This document shows, piece after piece, positions 1 to 6,393 of a DNA stretch of 32,184 bases. The first letter of the stretch is position 1. The number at the start of each line of letters is the position of its first letter. The stretch covers positions 1 through 32,184 of the IMG/VR virus record IMGVR_UViG_3300025120_000284. One strand, given 5' to 3'. The notes under the pieces were generated by a model. That model was not told where the DNA came from and did not search any database. It saw only the letters and a list, made by a program, of their open reading frames with translations. The position numbers were made by a program, and so were the translations under genes. Source of the DNA: a virus.

Positions 1-158
1 TATCCAATTGCGCCGTTTCTATAAAATCACCAAACGTTGATTCCGTCATTTTAGATTTTGGAAAAAAATATTCTTTGTTTTTGTATTTGAAACTTTTTTG
101 TTCACCATCGATTTTTTCATTGTCCGTGATATTTGAATTTAAAAAATTCGTCATTGTC
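1..158. repeat. Terminal direct repeat, left copy (contig overlap)
   Basis: Positions 1-158 match 32027-32184 base for base except position 32 (A) versus 32058 (G). The repeat reaches exactly both ends of the window, which is what an assembler leaves when it closes a circular or circularly permuted molecule. It lies inside a coding sequence that becomes intact only when the ends are joined, which favours an assembly overlap over a physical terminal repeat. Confidence 0.93.
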
Positions 159-442
159 ATTAAAACGTTTGACATTTTTTCCGCATTCGAATTGTTAACG
201 ATTTCATTTGTCAAACCCGTTAATTCTTGAAACACTAATTTGTTGACTTTTAAATTATTCAAATTGCGTTGTGATTCAATCACTTTCAATTGTTGATCCG
301 TTTTGAATCCGTCTTCGTGTGTTGGTTCTTCAAATTCGTTTTCTTTTATTATTTCGTAAATCTTTGAATATTTGTCCAACGTGATTTCGTCCCACGAATT
401 CGGGATTTTTGTTTTTGTTTTTCCTACTAATAAATTAATCAT
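1..442 (-). CDS. Tail assembly chaperone, N-terminal part (gene crosses contig junction)
   Basis: This is the 5' part of a gene that runs off position 1 and continues at the other end of the window, where it stops at 31761. Joined with a 32,026-bp period it is 708 nt, 235 residues, uninterrupted. The start is the ATG at 442-440, overlapping by 8 nt the stop of the preceding gene (435-854), which suggests translational coupling. The N-terminus (MINLLVGKTKTKIPNSWDEI, then TLDKYSKI) resembles phage proteins that open with a 'xIPxSWdEiTL' segment. Function is inferred mainly from the -1 frameshift arrangement at its 3' end, which is typical of lambda G/GT chaperones, and from its place ahead of the tail genes. 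An alternative is an unrelated tail protein. Confidence 0.8.
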   Translation of the reverse strand, partial: MINLLVGKTKTKIPNSWDEITLDKYSKIYEIIKENEFEEPTHEDGFKTDQQLKVIESQRNLNNLKVNKLVFQELTGLTNEIVNNSNAEKMSNVLMTMTNFLNSNITDNEKIDGEQKSFKYKNKEYFFPKSKMTESTFGDFIETAQLD

Positions 443-854
443 TTGTTTGTTTTTGGTTTTTGGTTTTTAATCTTTTTTCACGTCTGAATTTTCTTTTATC
501 AATCATTTGTTCCAATTCATTAATTGTGTTTTGAATTGAATTGAATAACATTTCGGTTTGTTCGTTTACTAAATTTTCATTGTTTTTGTTTTTTATTGCG
601 GACGCAAAACCGATTCCCGCGAACAACATATAATTTGGAAACATATAAACCCACTCCGATTCGTCAATGTTCATTGATTTTAATTCACGTCCAATGTTGT
701 TGTGTAATTCTTTTGCGTTGGAAATAACGGGTTTAAAATTTTTGAATTTATAAAAATTTTGATCGTCCGTGATTATATAAATAAAACGTTCAACGTCATT
801 GATAAATCCATTTAAAATTTTGCCGTGTTCTTTGTTCAATGTTTTTATTTCCAT
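435..854 (-). CDS. Hypothetical protein between terminase and tail chaperone
   Basis: A 139-residue protein not recognised as a known family. It is soluble-looking, with a mostly helical N-terminal two thirds, one short hydrophobic patch near residues 70-85 (YMLFAGIGFASAI) and a probable coiled segment at residues 98-118, ending in a very basic tail (KFRREKRLKTKNQK). It starts 49 nt after the terminase large subunit stop and its own stop overlaps the ATG of the chaperone gene, so it belongs to the packaging/tail operon. The position and basic tail would fit a small virion or assembly factor, but nothing in the sequence proves that. Confidence 0.85.
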   Translation of the reverse strand: MEIKTLNKEHGKILNGFINDVERFIYIITDDQNFYKFKNFKPVISNAKELHNNIGRELKSMNIDESEWVYMFPNYMLFAGIGFASAIKNKNNENLVNEQTEMLFNSIQNTINELEQMIDKRKFRREKRLKTKNQKQTND

Positions 855-903
855 AATTTACAAAACTAAAAAAATGTTTTATATGTCCATCGCAATTTTT
901 GGT

Positions 904-2211
904 TTATCCAAAATAAAGAATTTTCGTTTTACTTAATTCGAAATAATATCGCATAATCAACGCGTCCGACAAATCGGGCGATCGTCCCAATAATGATTTG
1001 ATTTTGTCTTTTGGTGTGATTGACAATTTGTTGTCTTTGTCGATGTCGTGTTGTTTAACCATTTCAAATTCCATAATGATTTTGTTTTTCAATTCACCAT
1101 TATTTGTGTTGATGTATATTTGTCCATTCATAACACGTTGCGCGAATTTATAATAACATTGTGTTTTTAAGTTTCTGAAATTTTCATTGTCCAATGCTTT
1201 TGAATTATTGACAAAAGATTTGCAACCCTTCAACATATCAACAAAACCACCACCCACGCCGTCCGAATCCGCGACAATGTTTGATCGTTGGACGTTGTGT
1301 TTCTTTGCCAACTGATCAACGATGTTTGCCAATTCGTCAATTGAATTTTTGTCAAACGTTTTGATTTCTTCACAACGCCAATCGTGCCACAAACAAACAA
1401 CCGATTGATCCCGTCCATATCGCGCAACGTCAACGGAAATGAATTTTTGTCCAACCCCCGAAACATATTCATTTGTAAACATATCGTTTAACGCGTCAAT
1501 TGAAAACAATTGTGTGTCGTCGTCGCTATATTCCCAATCGCCAAACAACAAACGTTTTTGTGATAACACGTCCAATTGTCGTAATTGGTTGATGTAATGT
1601 TTTGAAATGTTGGGATTGTCCGTGACTAATGATTGAACGAATTGTTTGTTGTCGTCCAATGTCCCGTCTTTGAATTTTTTGTAAAACTCCGAATAAATCC
1701 AACCCTTTGACGGATTGCACGTCATTAACAATTTGGGCGTCAATCCGTGTTTGTCTAAATTATAACGCATTCGTGATTGAATCACATTATATGCCGTCGT
1801 TGTTATTTCGGTTGCTTCGTCAATAAACGCGCCCGTGATTTCCATTGATCCCAACGAATCAAAATTTGGATCGGACGGATAATGGAACAAATCTTTTAAT
1901 AAAATTTCGGATTTGGTTTGGTGAATTGTGATCAACGATTTTGTTTCATTATAAGTGAAATCGACATTCGCCGTCAATCCTTGCATTGAACAAACTTCAA
2001 ACAATGATCGCAACGTTGTTTCCTTCAAATTTTTTAAACGTGATCGTCCAATCACATAACGCGTGTTTGGATATTTCAAACATTGTTTTAAAACCCAATA
2101 TGCGCCCAACATTGATTTTCCGCCACCCGCACCCCCGCCGTATAAAATAACGTTTGTGTCGGTGTCTTCTAAATAATCAATCGCGATCGTTTGTTTGACT
2201 GATAATTTCAT
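904..2211 (-). CDS. terL: Terminase large subunit (packaging ATPase/nuclease)
   Basis: The motor that pumps DNA into the prohead and cuts it. The 435 residues show a Walker A loop GGGAGGGKS at 25-33, Walker B GAFIDEA at 127-133 with D131/E132, and a coupling motif TCNPS at 164-168. The C-terminal RNase H-like nuclease half starts at about residue 257; candidate metal ligands are D261 (SVDVARYG), D315/D317 (ADSDG) and D413/D416 (SPDLSDA). The length is normal for a TerL. It overlaps the terminase small subunit gene by 35 nt, the usual TerS-TerL pairing. In most siphophages the portal would follow; here a 139-residue unknown and tail genes follow instead. Confidence 0.97.
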   Translation of the reverse strand: MKLSVKQTIAIDYLEDTDTNVILYGGGAGGGKSMLGAYWVLKQCLKYPNTRYVIGRSRLKNLKETTLRSLFEVCSMQGLTANVDFTYNETKSLITIHQTKSEILLKDLFHYPSDPNFDSLGSMEITGAFIDEATEITTTAYNVIQSRMRYNLDKHGLTPKLLMTCNPSKGWIYSEFYKKFKDGTLDDNKQFVQSLVTDNPNISKHYINQLRQLDVLSQKRLLFGDWEYSDDDTQLFSIDALNDMFTNEYVSGVGQKFISVDVARYGRDQSVVCLWHDWRCEEIKTFDKNSIDELANIVDQLAKKHNVQRSNIVADSDGVGGGFVDMLKGCKSFVNNSKALDNENFRNLKTQCYYKFAQRVMNGQIYINTNNGELKNKIIMEFEMVKQHDIDKDNKLSITPKDKIKSLLGRSPDLSDALIMRYYFELSKTKILYFG

Positions 2212-2578
2212 TCGTGGCGTATGTTTTTGTTTCGTTCCAATTAATCGGTTTTCCGTCTTGTCCCGTTAATTCTTGACGTTCAACATATCCACGTGATTTT
2301 CCTTTTGTTTTTAAATAAAATAAAATACACGGAACGTTGCCGTCTTTTATTTGTTTCCACAATTCGGATTCGCAAATGTCAATCGCGATTTCCGTTATAT
2401 CGTCAACGGCTTTTTTAAATTCGTCGTCCGCGTTATAATATCGATAAAATGTTGATCGACTACATTTCCCAAAATGACACGCCAACGTGACGTTTCCCAT
2501 ATTTTGTTCCAAATGTTTTAATAATGTGTCCTTTGTTATTTCGGTGCGTTTCTGATCCTTTTTTTTAGATTGTCCCAT
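2177..2578 (-). CDS. terS: Terminase small subunit
   Basis: A 133-residue protein that would recognise phage DNA and load the large subunit. Residues 15-50 form a helix-turn-helix of the homeodomain-like TerS type (LLKHLEQNMGNVTLACHFGK followed by CSRSTFYRYY). The middle is helical, and the segment ILFYLKTKGKSRGYVER at about 95-111 is a pattern I associate with this family in Bacteroidota phages. Its 3' end overlaps terL by 35 nt, strong context support. An A-rich leader without Shine-Dalgarno precedes the ATG, and a possible -7 box lies 33-40 nt upstream. Confidence 0.88.
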   Translation of the reverse strand: MGQSKKKDQKRTEITKDTLLKHLEQNMGNVTLACHFGKCSRSTFYRYYNADDEFKKAVDDITEIAIDICESELWKQIKDGNVPCILFYLKTKGKSRGYVERQELTGQDGKPINWNETKTYATNEIISQTNDRD

Positions 2579-2610
2579 TTCGTAACATTTTATTTGTTTT
2601 TATGTTTTTA

Positions 2611-2645
2611 CAAAAGTAACAAAAGAAATCAAAATTGTTTCACAA
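2611..2645 (-). promoter_or_regulatory. Possible promoter ahead of terminase genes
   Basis: On the minus strand TACTTTTG (2618-2611) fits the Bacteroidota -7 consensus TAnnTTTG. The nearest TTG triplets sit 11 and 24 nt upstream, not the favoured 19, so the -33 element is doubtful. It lies in the 81-nt gap before terS, about 33 nt from the ATG. Confidence 0.35.
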
Positions 2646-2659
2646 AATAAAGAAAACAT

Positions 2660-2965
2660 TTATTTGTCGTCTATGTCCCACCCTTCGAAATTGTAACCGC
2701 CTAACGAACTGATCGGAACGTTTAACGCTTCGACAATTGCAAATTCAAATATTTTTGATTTGTTATCATAACCCAACACGTCACCCCAATTTTCACACAA
2801 TTGATTCCACATTTCGTGTGTTTCCTTTGTCACCTTTAATGTAATTACTTTGTCGAATTTTTCTTTTGGTTGATCCGTTGTTTTGTCTTCGGACAAATAA
2901 TCATTTAATGATTCGTATTTTTTGAAATCGTCTTTGGGTTTGTATTTGTCAAATTCGTTTGTCAT
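2660..2965 (-). CDS. Ribbon-helix-helix-like small protein
   Basis: A 101-residue protein with an acidic, lysine-containing N-terminal arm (1-38) and a C-terminal part that looks like a ribbon-helix-helix DNA-binding fold: a short strand KVITLKVTKE at about 39-48, then helices through WNQLCENWGDVLGYDNKSKI. No enzyme motif is seen. It is the first gene after the terminator at 2989-3020 and lies upstream of terS. By position it could be a late-gene regulator or a packaging accessory factor; that is inference. The assignment to a fold is tentative because the basic residues expected on the strand are few. Confidence 0.8.
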   Translation of the reverse strand: MTNEFDKYKPKDDFKKYESLNDYLSEDKTTDQPKEKFDKVITLKVTKETHEMWNQLCENWGDVLGYDNKSKIFEFAIVEALNVPISSLGGYNFEGWDIDDK

Positions 2966-2988
2966 TGTTTTATTTTTAAAATGTTATT

Positions 2989-3020
2989 GAAAAAAGAATG
3001 GACGGCAACCACGCCGTCCA
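2989..3020 (-). terminator. Rho-independent terminator ending the accessory operon
   Basis: A perfect 8-bp stem TGGACGGC (2999-3006) / GCCGTCCA (3013-3020) with a 6-nt loop. Read on the minus strand it is followed at once by TTCTTTTTT. It sits in the 159-bp gap after gene 3125-3514 and separates the accessory block from the packaging genes. The rest of the gap (3021-3124) holds two CGATCG palindromes and nothing else I can name. Confidence 0.85.
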
Positions 3021-3124
3021 CTCAACCAAAAAAAACCGACGATCGGGAAAACAAACAAAACGATCGCCAATTATTGAAATGTAAAATTACGTTTGTTTTT
3101 CCATTATGTTTTCGCAATAAAAGT

Positions 3125-3514
3125 TTATTTTTTCTTTTTTGCTTTTGTCTTCTTTTTATTTTCCTTTTTTAATTGTTCTTTACTCAATAACATTTTTGGA
3201 TTCACTTTGTTTGCTTGTTCCTTTTTTTCTTTGTTTTGTTTATCCAATGCCGTTTGAACATTTCCCATATTTTTAAATAATTGATTCAATCTTTTTTGTC
3301 GTTCCATTTCGATTTCCATTAATGTTAATCCGAAATTATCCGATCCGTTGGCACGTTCAAATGTTTTAATCATTTTTCGACACGCTTTTAATTGATCGTC
3401 CGTTCGTGAACTCCATATTGTGCGCATAATATGCAACATTTGATCACGTGGTGTCAATGATTGTTTTGTTTGTTTTTCTTGTTCGTTTTGCCCTAATGCT
3501 TTAATTGATCCCAT
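3125..3514 (-). CDS. Hypothetical lysine-rich coiled-coil protein
   Basis: A 129-residue protein not assigned to a family. The centre (about 20-80) is helical with heptad-like spacing, and the C-terminal 45 residues are dominated by lysine, ending in KKKTKAKKKK, a likely nucleic-acid binding or disordered tail. The ATG overlaps the end of the preceding gene by 14 nt. It is the last gene before the terminator at 2989-3020. The run of A-rich codons at its end is the most compositionally biased coding stretch in the region. Confidence 0.8.
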   Translation of the reverse strand: MGSIKALGQNEQEKQTKQSLTPRDQMLHIMRTIWSSRTDDQLKACRKMIKTFERANGSDNFGLTLMEIEMERQKRLNQLFKNMGNVQTALDKQNKEKKEQANKVNPKMLLSKEQLKKENKKKTKAKKKK

Positions 3515-3887
3515 TTTCTTTTTTTTGTTTAATTAATAATTTTACGTCGTCCATTCTCAATGTTGTGTGTTTTGTTTCCAACAACATTATTGCGACGCGT
3601 TCCAATGTTTGGTTGTTATATGTTTTTTCGCCAATGTCCACGATGTCCATTAATTCAAACACCATTTGATTTTGATTGTTTATTATTTCGGATCGCAACA
3701 CGTCCATTATTTTTTTTATATCGTGTTCACCTTGCAACAACACCCATTGGTGAAATGCGGTTGGTTCTTTTAATATAAACGTGCAATGTTCCAAACAATC
3801 CGAACATTCGTCCGTGTCTTCGTATATGCCACACGAACAACAATTTGAAATGACGTGTTCGCGATATTCGGGTTTTGATATTTCCAT
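3501..3887 (-). CDS. Hypothetical protein with N-terminal zinc-binding cysteines
   Basis: A 128-residue protein. Residues 16-35 contain six cysteines (C16, C17, C19, C28, C31, C35) spaced like a small zinc knuckle. The rest (45-128) is helical, with an acidic patch and a mixed-charge end. No catalytic motif is evident. It lies 3 nt after gene 3891-4328 and overlaps the next gene by 14 nt, so it is co-translated in the accessory block. Small zinc-binding proteins in phage early operons often bind host proteins or nucleic acids, but there is no specific evidence here. Confidence 0.83.
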   Translation of the reverse strand: MEISKPEYREHVISNCCSCGIYEDTDECSDCLEHCTFILKEPTAFHQWVLLQGEHDIKKIMDVLRSEIINNQNQMVFELMDIVDIGEKTYNNQTLERVAIMLLETKHTTLRMDDVKLLIKQKKENGIN

Positions 3888-3890
3888 TTT

Positions 3891-4328
3891 TTAAAAATTT
3901 ATTGTTATTTCTTTGCGTTCAAAATCTAATTCGACACGTTGAACACAAAACATATTTTGATCCGTTGTTTCTGATTTTAATTCAAAATCTTTTATTAATT
4001 CCGTCAAATCAAATGTTTTTTCATATAACGTTTCGTCGATGTCGTCCGCGTAATATTCAACCGAAATTTCCAATCCTTTTATTTGTGTTGCGAAAACGTC
4101 AAATGATTTGATCCCCCACGATCGCGTTTCGATATACGACGCCCATTCAATTATTGCGGACGGATTTGTTGAATCGATTTCCGATGGTTTGAATTTAAAA
4201 TTTTCTTTTGCGAATTCATTAAATCCGAATAAATCGAAATCAATTTCCGTGTGATCGTTTGTGTGTGTTGTAAAATCCATATATGATAATTTTATTTTTG
4301 TGTTTGTTTCGTGATACGTGAAACGCAT
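3891..4328 (-). CDS. Hypothetical acidic protein, accessory block
   Basis: A 145-residue, strongly acidic, beta-rich protein of unknown function (many D/E with alternating hydrophobic residues such as KIKLSYMDF and GLEISVEYY). No cysteine cluster, membrane segment or enzyme motif is visible. Its start lies 37 nt inside the preceding gene in another frame, a long overlap that suggests coupled translation; a later in-frame start at M17 (SYMDFTT) would shorten but not remove the overlap. Small acidic proteins of phage early regions are sometimes DNA mimics that inhibit host defence; this is only a possibility. Confidence 0.8.
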   Translation of the reverse strand: MRFTYHETNTKIKLSYMDFTTHTNDHTEIDFDLFGFNEFAKENFKFKPSEIDSTNPSAIIEWASYIETRSWGIKSFDVFATQIKGLEISVEYYADDIDETLYEKTFDLTELIKDFELKSETTDQNMFCVQRVELDFERKEITINF

Positions 4329-4765
4329 TGTTTTAAATTATAATTAATAATTGCGCAAAATCTAATGATTCGATCCGTCATTGATCGTTTGACATATTGT
4401 TTTCCGTGTTTGTCTAATTGTTCCAATGCGAATTCGGTTAAATAATTTTTTCCCGTTTCGTCCAACCATTCGTCCCAATCTTGAATGAAATAATCTTGAT
4501 AAACTGATTCCGTCGCATAATCCCAACGATCGTTGTAAAATTCCAAATGTCCGCGTTGTTCGATGTCTTCGCGGAATGAATCAAAATTAGACGTTTTAAT
4601 GAACTTAATTTCGTCCCCGTGATGATCACACCAAAAAACGATTTCGATTTCGTCACGATCGTTAAAATAGTAAATTGAACATTGTTTGTTGTCAATGGTT
4701 GTTTCGGTTTCTAATGTTTCCGATCCGTCATTGTAATATTGTAATTGTGCAAAATCTTTTTTCAT
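4292..4765 (-). CDS. Hypothetical acidic protein with A-rich shared leader
   Basis: A 157-residue acidic protein of unknown function, rich in aromatic and D/E residues (DRWDYATESVYQDYFIQDWD at about 80-100). The C-terminal 40 residues switch to basic (KQYVKRSMTDRIIRF, then RITKQTQK). The start at 4765 is fixed by the 15-nt leader AACCAAAAAAAACCA 6 nt upstream, shared with five other genes. It follows the 54-residue micro-gene across a GGCGGG hairpin and overlaps the next gene by 37 nt. Promoter and leader type place it among the early genes. Confidence 0.85.
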   Translation of the reverse strand: MKKDFAQLQYYNDGSETLETETTIDNKQCSIYYFNDRDEIEIVFWCDHHGDEIKFIKTSNFDSFREDIEQRGHLEFYNDRWDYATESVYQDYFIQDWDEWLDETGKNYLTEFALEQLDKHGKQYVKRSMTDRIIRFCAIINYNLKQCVSRITKQTQK

Positions 4766-4771
4766 TGTGGT

Positions 4772-4786
4772 TGGTTTTTTTTGGTT
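4772..4786 (-). promoter_or_regulatory. Shared translation leader AACCAAAAAAAACCA (copy 1)
   Basis: Identical 15-nt leader on the minus strand, 6 nt before the ATG at 4765. It directly abuts the hairpin at 4787-4805. It probably acts as an A-rich ribosome entry site in a host that does not depend on Shine-Dalgarno pairing. Confidence 0.75.
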
Positions 4787-4805
4787 GGCGGGAATTTCAC
4801 CCGCC
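4787..4805 (-). other. GGCGGG hairpin between micro-gene and gene 4292-4765
   Basis: Stem GGCGGG (4787-4792) / CCCGCC (4800-4805), loop of 7. It lies 7 nt after the stop of the 54-codon gene and directly before the shared leader. No T run follows on the minus strand, so it is more likely an RNA processing, stability or partial attenuation element than a full terminator. Confidence 0.65.
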
Positions 4806-4812
4806 GTTTATG

Positions 4813-4977
4813 TTATGCGTAATAAGACGCGATTTTTTTTAATTTGTTTTCCGCTTTGCGTAACGTTGTGAAATGTCCTTCACAATCAAATTCGTTGCAA
4901 ACAAAATATGTGTTTGATCCGTTGAATGTTATTGTGTAAACTGAATTTCCGATTGTGGTTGTTTTGATGATTTGCAT
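4813..4977 (-). CDS. Small hypothetical protein, 54 aa
   Basis: A short gene found from its leader: ATG at 4977, 3 nt after AACCAAAAAAAACCA, stop TAA at 4813. The product begins MQIIKTTTIGNSVYTITFNG and ends KLKKIASYYA; it looks like a beta-rich domain followed by a helix with basic residues, with C27 and C32 as the only cysteines. It is the first gene behind the best-formed promoter of the window (5014-5043). Function unknown. Confidence rests on promoter, leader and clean frame rather than on similarity. Confidence 0.78.
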   Translation of the reverse strand: MQIIKTTTIGNSVYTITFNGSNTYFVCNEFDCEGHFTTLRKAENKLKKIASYYA

Positions 4978-4980
4978 AAT

Positions 4981-4995
4981 TGGTTTTTTTTGGTT
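4981..4995 (-). promoter_or_regulatory. Shared translation leader AACCAAAAAAAACCA (copy 2)
   Basis: Exact copy of the 15-nt leader, 3 nt before the ATG at 4977 and 18 nt after the -7 box of the promoter at 5014-5043, so the whole 5' leader is about 35 nt. Confidence 0.75.
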
Positions 4996-5013
4996 TGATT
5001 AATAATTCTTTGA

Positions 5014-5043
5014 CAAAGATAAAAGAATTTTTCATTCCGACAA
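5014..5043 (-). promoter_or_regulatory. Bacteroidota-type promoter, TTG-N19-TATCTTTG
   Basis: Minus strand: TTG (5043-5041), exactly 19 nt, TATCTTTG (5021-5014), a full match to the TTG/TAnnTTTG consensus. Inside the spacer is GGAATGAAA (5038-5030), 8 nt before the -7 box, as in two other promoters here (9 nt in a fourth). It overlaps the 3' end of gene 5032-5499 and drives the accessory block. Confidence 0.8.
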
Positions 5044-5499
5044 CAATAAATAAAAGTTTTTTTTATTTTTTTTCGTTATTACTGATTCGATCGTGAATTT
5101 GTATAATCCTTTTAAAACCTCGACGATCATTAATTCGTTGTCCGTTTGCAATAGTTTTTCCCCGTATGACATACAAAAAATGTTGTTCCAAAATTCAATG
5201 TAAACCACACCACATTTCGTGTCCGTAATCGCAATGTTTTTGTGTTTCTTTGCCAACATAACGTCATTGATTGCGTGTTGTTGCATTTGGGTTATCAATG
5301 GGAATTGATCCAAATTGTTTTTTTGATTCGCGTTGATCCGTTCCAATTCGCGTTGTGCGTTAAACAATTTGATAAATGGTTTGGACACATATTCGAATCC
5401 CGTTCCGTCATAACGTGCCACGCGGAATCCTTCGTTTGTTTCTTCAATTTTATTCATTGGGTGTTTTATTAAAACGGGTTTTGGATTTTGGTTTTCCAC
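5032..5499 (-). CDS. Hypothetical protein, accessory block
   Basis: A 155-residue protein not recognised. The N-terminal half contains a charged helix (FNAQRELERINANQKNNLDQ at about 46-65); the C-terminal half is beta-rich with hydrophobic strands (CGVVYIEFWNNIFCMSYGEK) and ends KKNFYLLLSE. No motif or membrane segment. Unlike its neighbours it has neither the shared leader nor an obvious promoter; the hairpin at 5591-5612 lies 92 nt upstream. Its last codons contain the -33 region of the next promoter. A later methionine (M15, HPMNKIEE) is a possible alternative start. Confidence 0.8.
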   Translation of the reverse strand: MENQNPKPVLIKHPMNKIEETNEGFRVARYDGTGFEYVSKPFIKLFNAQRELERINANQKNNLDQFPLITQMQQHAINDVMLAKKHKNIAITDTKCGVVYIEFWNNIFCMSYGEKLLQTDNELMIVEVLKGLYKFTIESVITKKNKKNFYLLLSE

Positions 5500-5590
5500 T
5501 TTTTGTTGTTTTGCTACACGTCGCGATCGTGTCGGAATTCTTGTTGATCAATCCGTGTGATCCCTTTTTTTCTTTTTTCCCGTTTATTTT

Positions 5591-5612
5591 GGGCGGGTGA
5601 TTATTCCCGCCC
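5591..5612. other. GGGCGGG hairpin with T run on the plus side
   Basis: Perfect 7-bp stem GGGCGGG (5591-5597) / CCCGCCC (5606-5612), 8-nt loop, followed on the plus strand by ten T. As a terminator it would work for plus-strand transcription, although no plus-strand gene is seen; on the minus strand it is followed by AAAATAAACGGG. It lies 8 nt after the stop of the 95-residue gene. Either a protective element against antisense transcription or an RNA 3'-end structure for the minus transcript. Confidence 0.65.
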
Positions 5613-5620
5613 TTTTTTTT

Positions 5621-5908
5621 TTATGCTTCGATTGTATAAGAACACATTAACAATTCCATCATTTCTTTTTCCGTTCCGTAATTTAATAATGATGTGATTT
5701 CAATTTGTCCGTTTGAATTTCTTTTTCTTCCAATTGCTGAAAATAAATTTTTGTCAATTGTTAAATCCATACACCCGTGTTGTGTTCCCGTTACCGACAT
5801 ACAACCTTCTGATTTTAAAATTGAAATGTCTTCTTTTGCGTATTGTGTCAACGCGTTGATTGTTTCGATTACTTCTTTTGTGATTTGGTTTTTTGTAGAT
5901 TCTAACAT
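5621..5908 (-). CDS. Small hypothetical early protein, 95 aa
   Basis: A 95-residue protein of unknown function. The start at 5908 (MLESTKNQITKEV) is chosen over an upstream in-frame ATG at 5974 because that one would place the -7 box and the shared leader inside the coding sequence; the leader ends 7 nt before 5908. The N-terminus is helical and charged, the centre has a C-M-S-V-T-G-T-Q-H-G-C-M segment (residues 36-47) and the C-terminus is helical. It forms a one-gene unit: strong promoter in front, hairpin 5591-5612 behind. Confidence 0.82.
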   Translation of the reverse strand: MLESTKNQITKEVIETINALTQYAKEDISILKSEGCMSVTGTQHGCMDLTIDKNLFSAIGRKRNSNGQIEITSLLNYGTEKEMMELLMCSYTIEA

Positions 5909-5915
5909 TTTGATT

Positions 5916-5930
5916 TGGTTTTTTTTGGTT
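5916..5930 (-). promoter_or_regulatory. Shared translation leader AACCAAAAAAAACCA (copy 3)
   Basis: Exact 15-nt copy, 7 nt before the ATG at 5908. Together with the promoter upstream it shows that the longer in-frame start at 5974 is not used. Confidence 0.75.
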
Positions 5931-5960
5931 TGATTAAAACTTCGCGTTTCAATTATAGTG

Positions 5961-6013
5961 TAAAGATAAAACAATTTTTCATTCCAACACTATAAAATGA
6001 AAAAAACTTTCAT
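5961..6013 (-). promoter_or_regulatory. Promoter with GGAATGAAA spacer element and upstream palindrome
   Basis: Minus strand -7 box TATCTTTA (5968-5961), GGAATGAAA (5985-5977) 8 nt before it, TTG at 5987-5985 (spacing 16, short). Further upstream ATGAAAGTTTTTTTCA (6013-5998) is a small inverted repeat found unchanged in the promoter at 10746-10809. It overlaps the gap after the nuclease gene and drives gene 5621-5908. Confidence 0.7.
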
Positions 6014-6024
6014 TTATTTTTGTT

Positions 6025-6393
6025 TTACTCTGATAATTCGTCCGTTTCTTCGTTCAAATATGCGGTGATTTGTTCGATTGCTTCGTCAAAACCTTTTGCA
6101 ACAACGGCATAATATCCGCGATCGTTCAATTTTTTGATCCATTCTTTTTGTTCTTTTGACGCGTAACCCTTTGAATCCGCTTTTAATTCAATGAACATTC
6201 CACAATGTTTTGCGGTTGGGTGCATTAATTGCAAATCGGGCATTCCCTTAACATATCCCGACGCCTTCATTTTTTTTGCAACACTTAATGACGTCCGCAT
6301 TCCCCCCGCACTTGCGCAATAAAGCATTTCGGGGAAATTCCATTTGATCCAATTAACAACCGCGATTTGAACTTTCAATTCATTTTGTGCCAT
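6025..6393 (-). CDS. VRR-NUC domain nuclease (PD-(D/E)XK)
   Basis: A 122-residue stand-alone VRR-NUC protein, a family of structure-specific nucleases related to Holliday junction resolvases and common in phages. Visible active-site set: E5 in the first helix (ELKVQIAVVNW), the loop SAGGMR at 28-33, GMPD at 50-53 with D53, the E-x-K core FIELK with E69 and K71, and Q82 in KEQKEW. Its ATG overlaps the stop of the replication gene by one base (TAATG), so the two are coupled. Likely acts in recombination or resolution of replication intermediates. The fold is clear; the exact substrate is not. Confidence 0.92.
   Translation of the reverse strand: MAQNELKVQIAVVNWIKWNFPEMLYCASAGGMRTSLSVAKKMKASGYVKGMPDLQLMHPTAKHCGMFIELKADSKGYASKEQKEWIKKLNDRGYYAVVAKGFDEAIEQITAYLNEETDELSE

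Noticed and set aside
2981-3172. Plus-strand 63-codon frame over the terminator region
   Set aside because: It spans the hairpin terminator and runs antisense into gene 3125-3514; the C-terminus is a phenylalanine/leucine string from AT-rich DNA.
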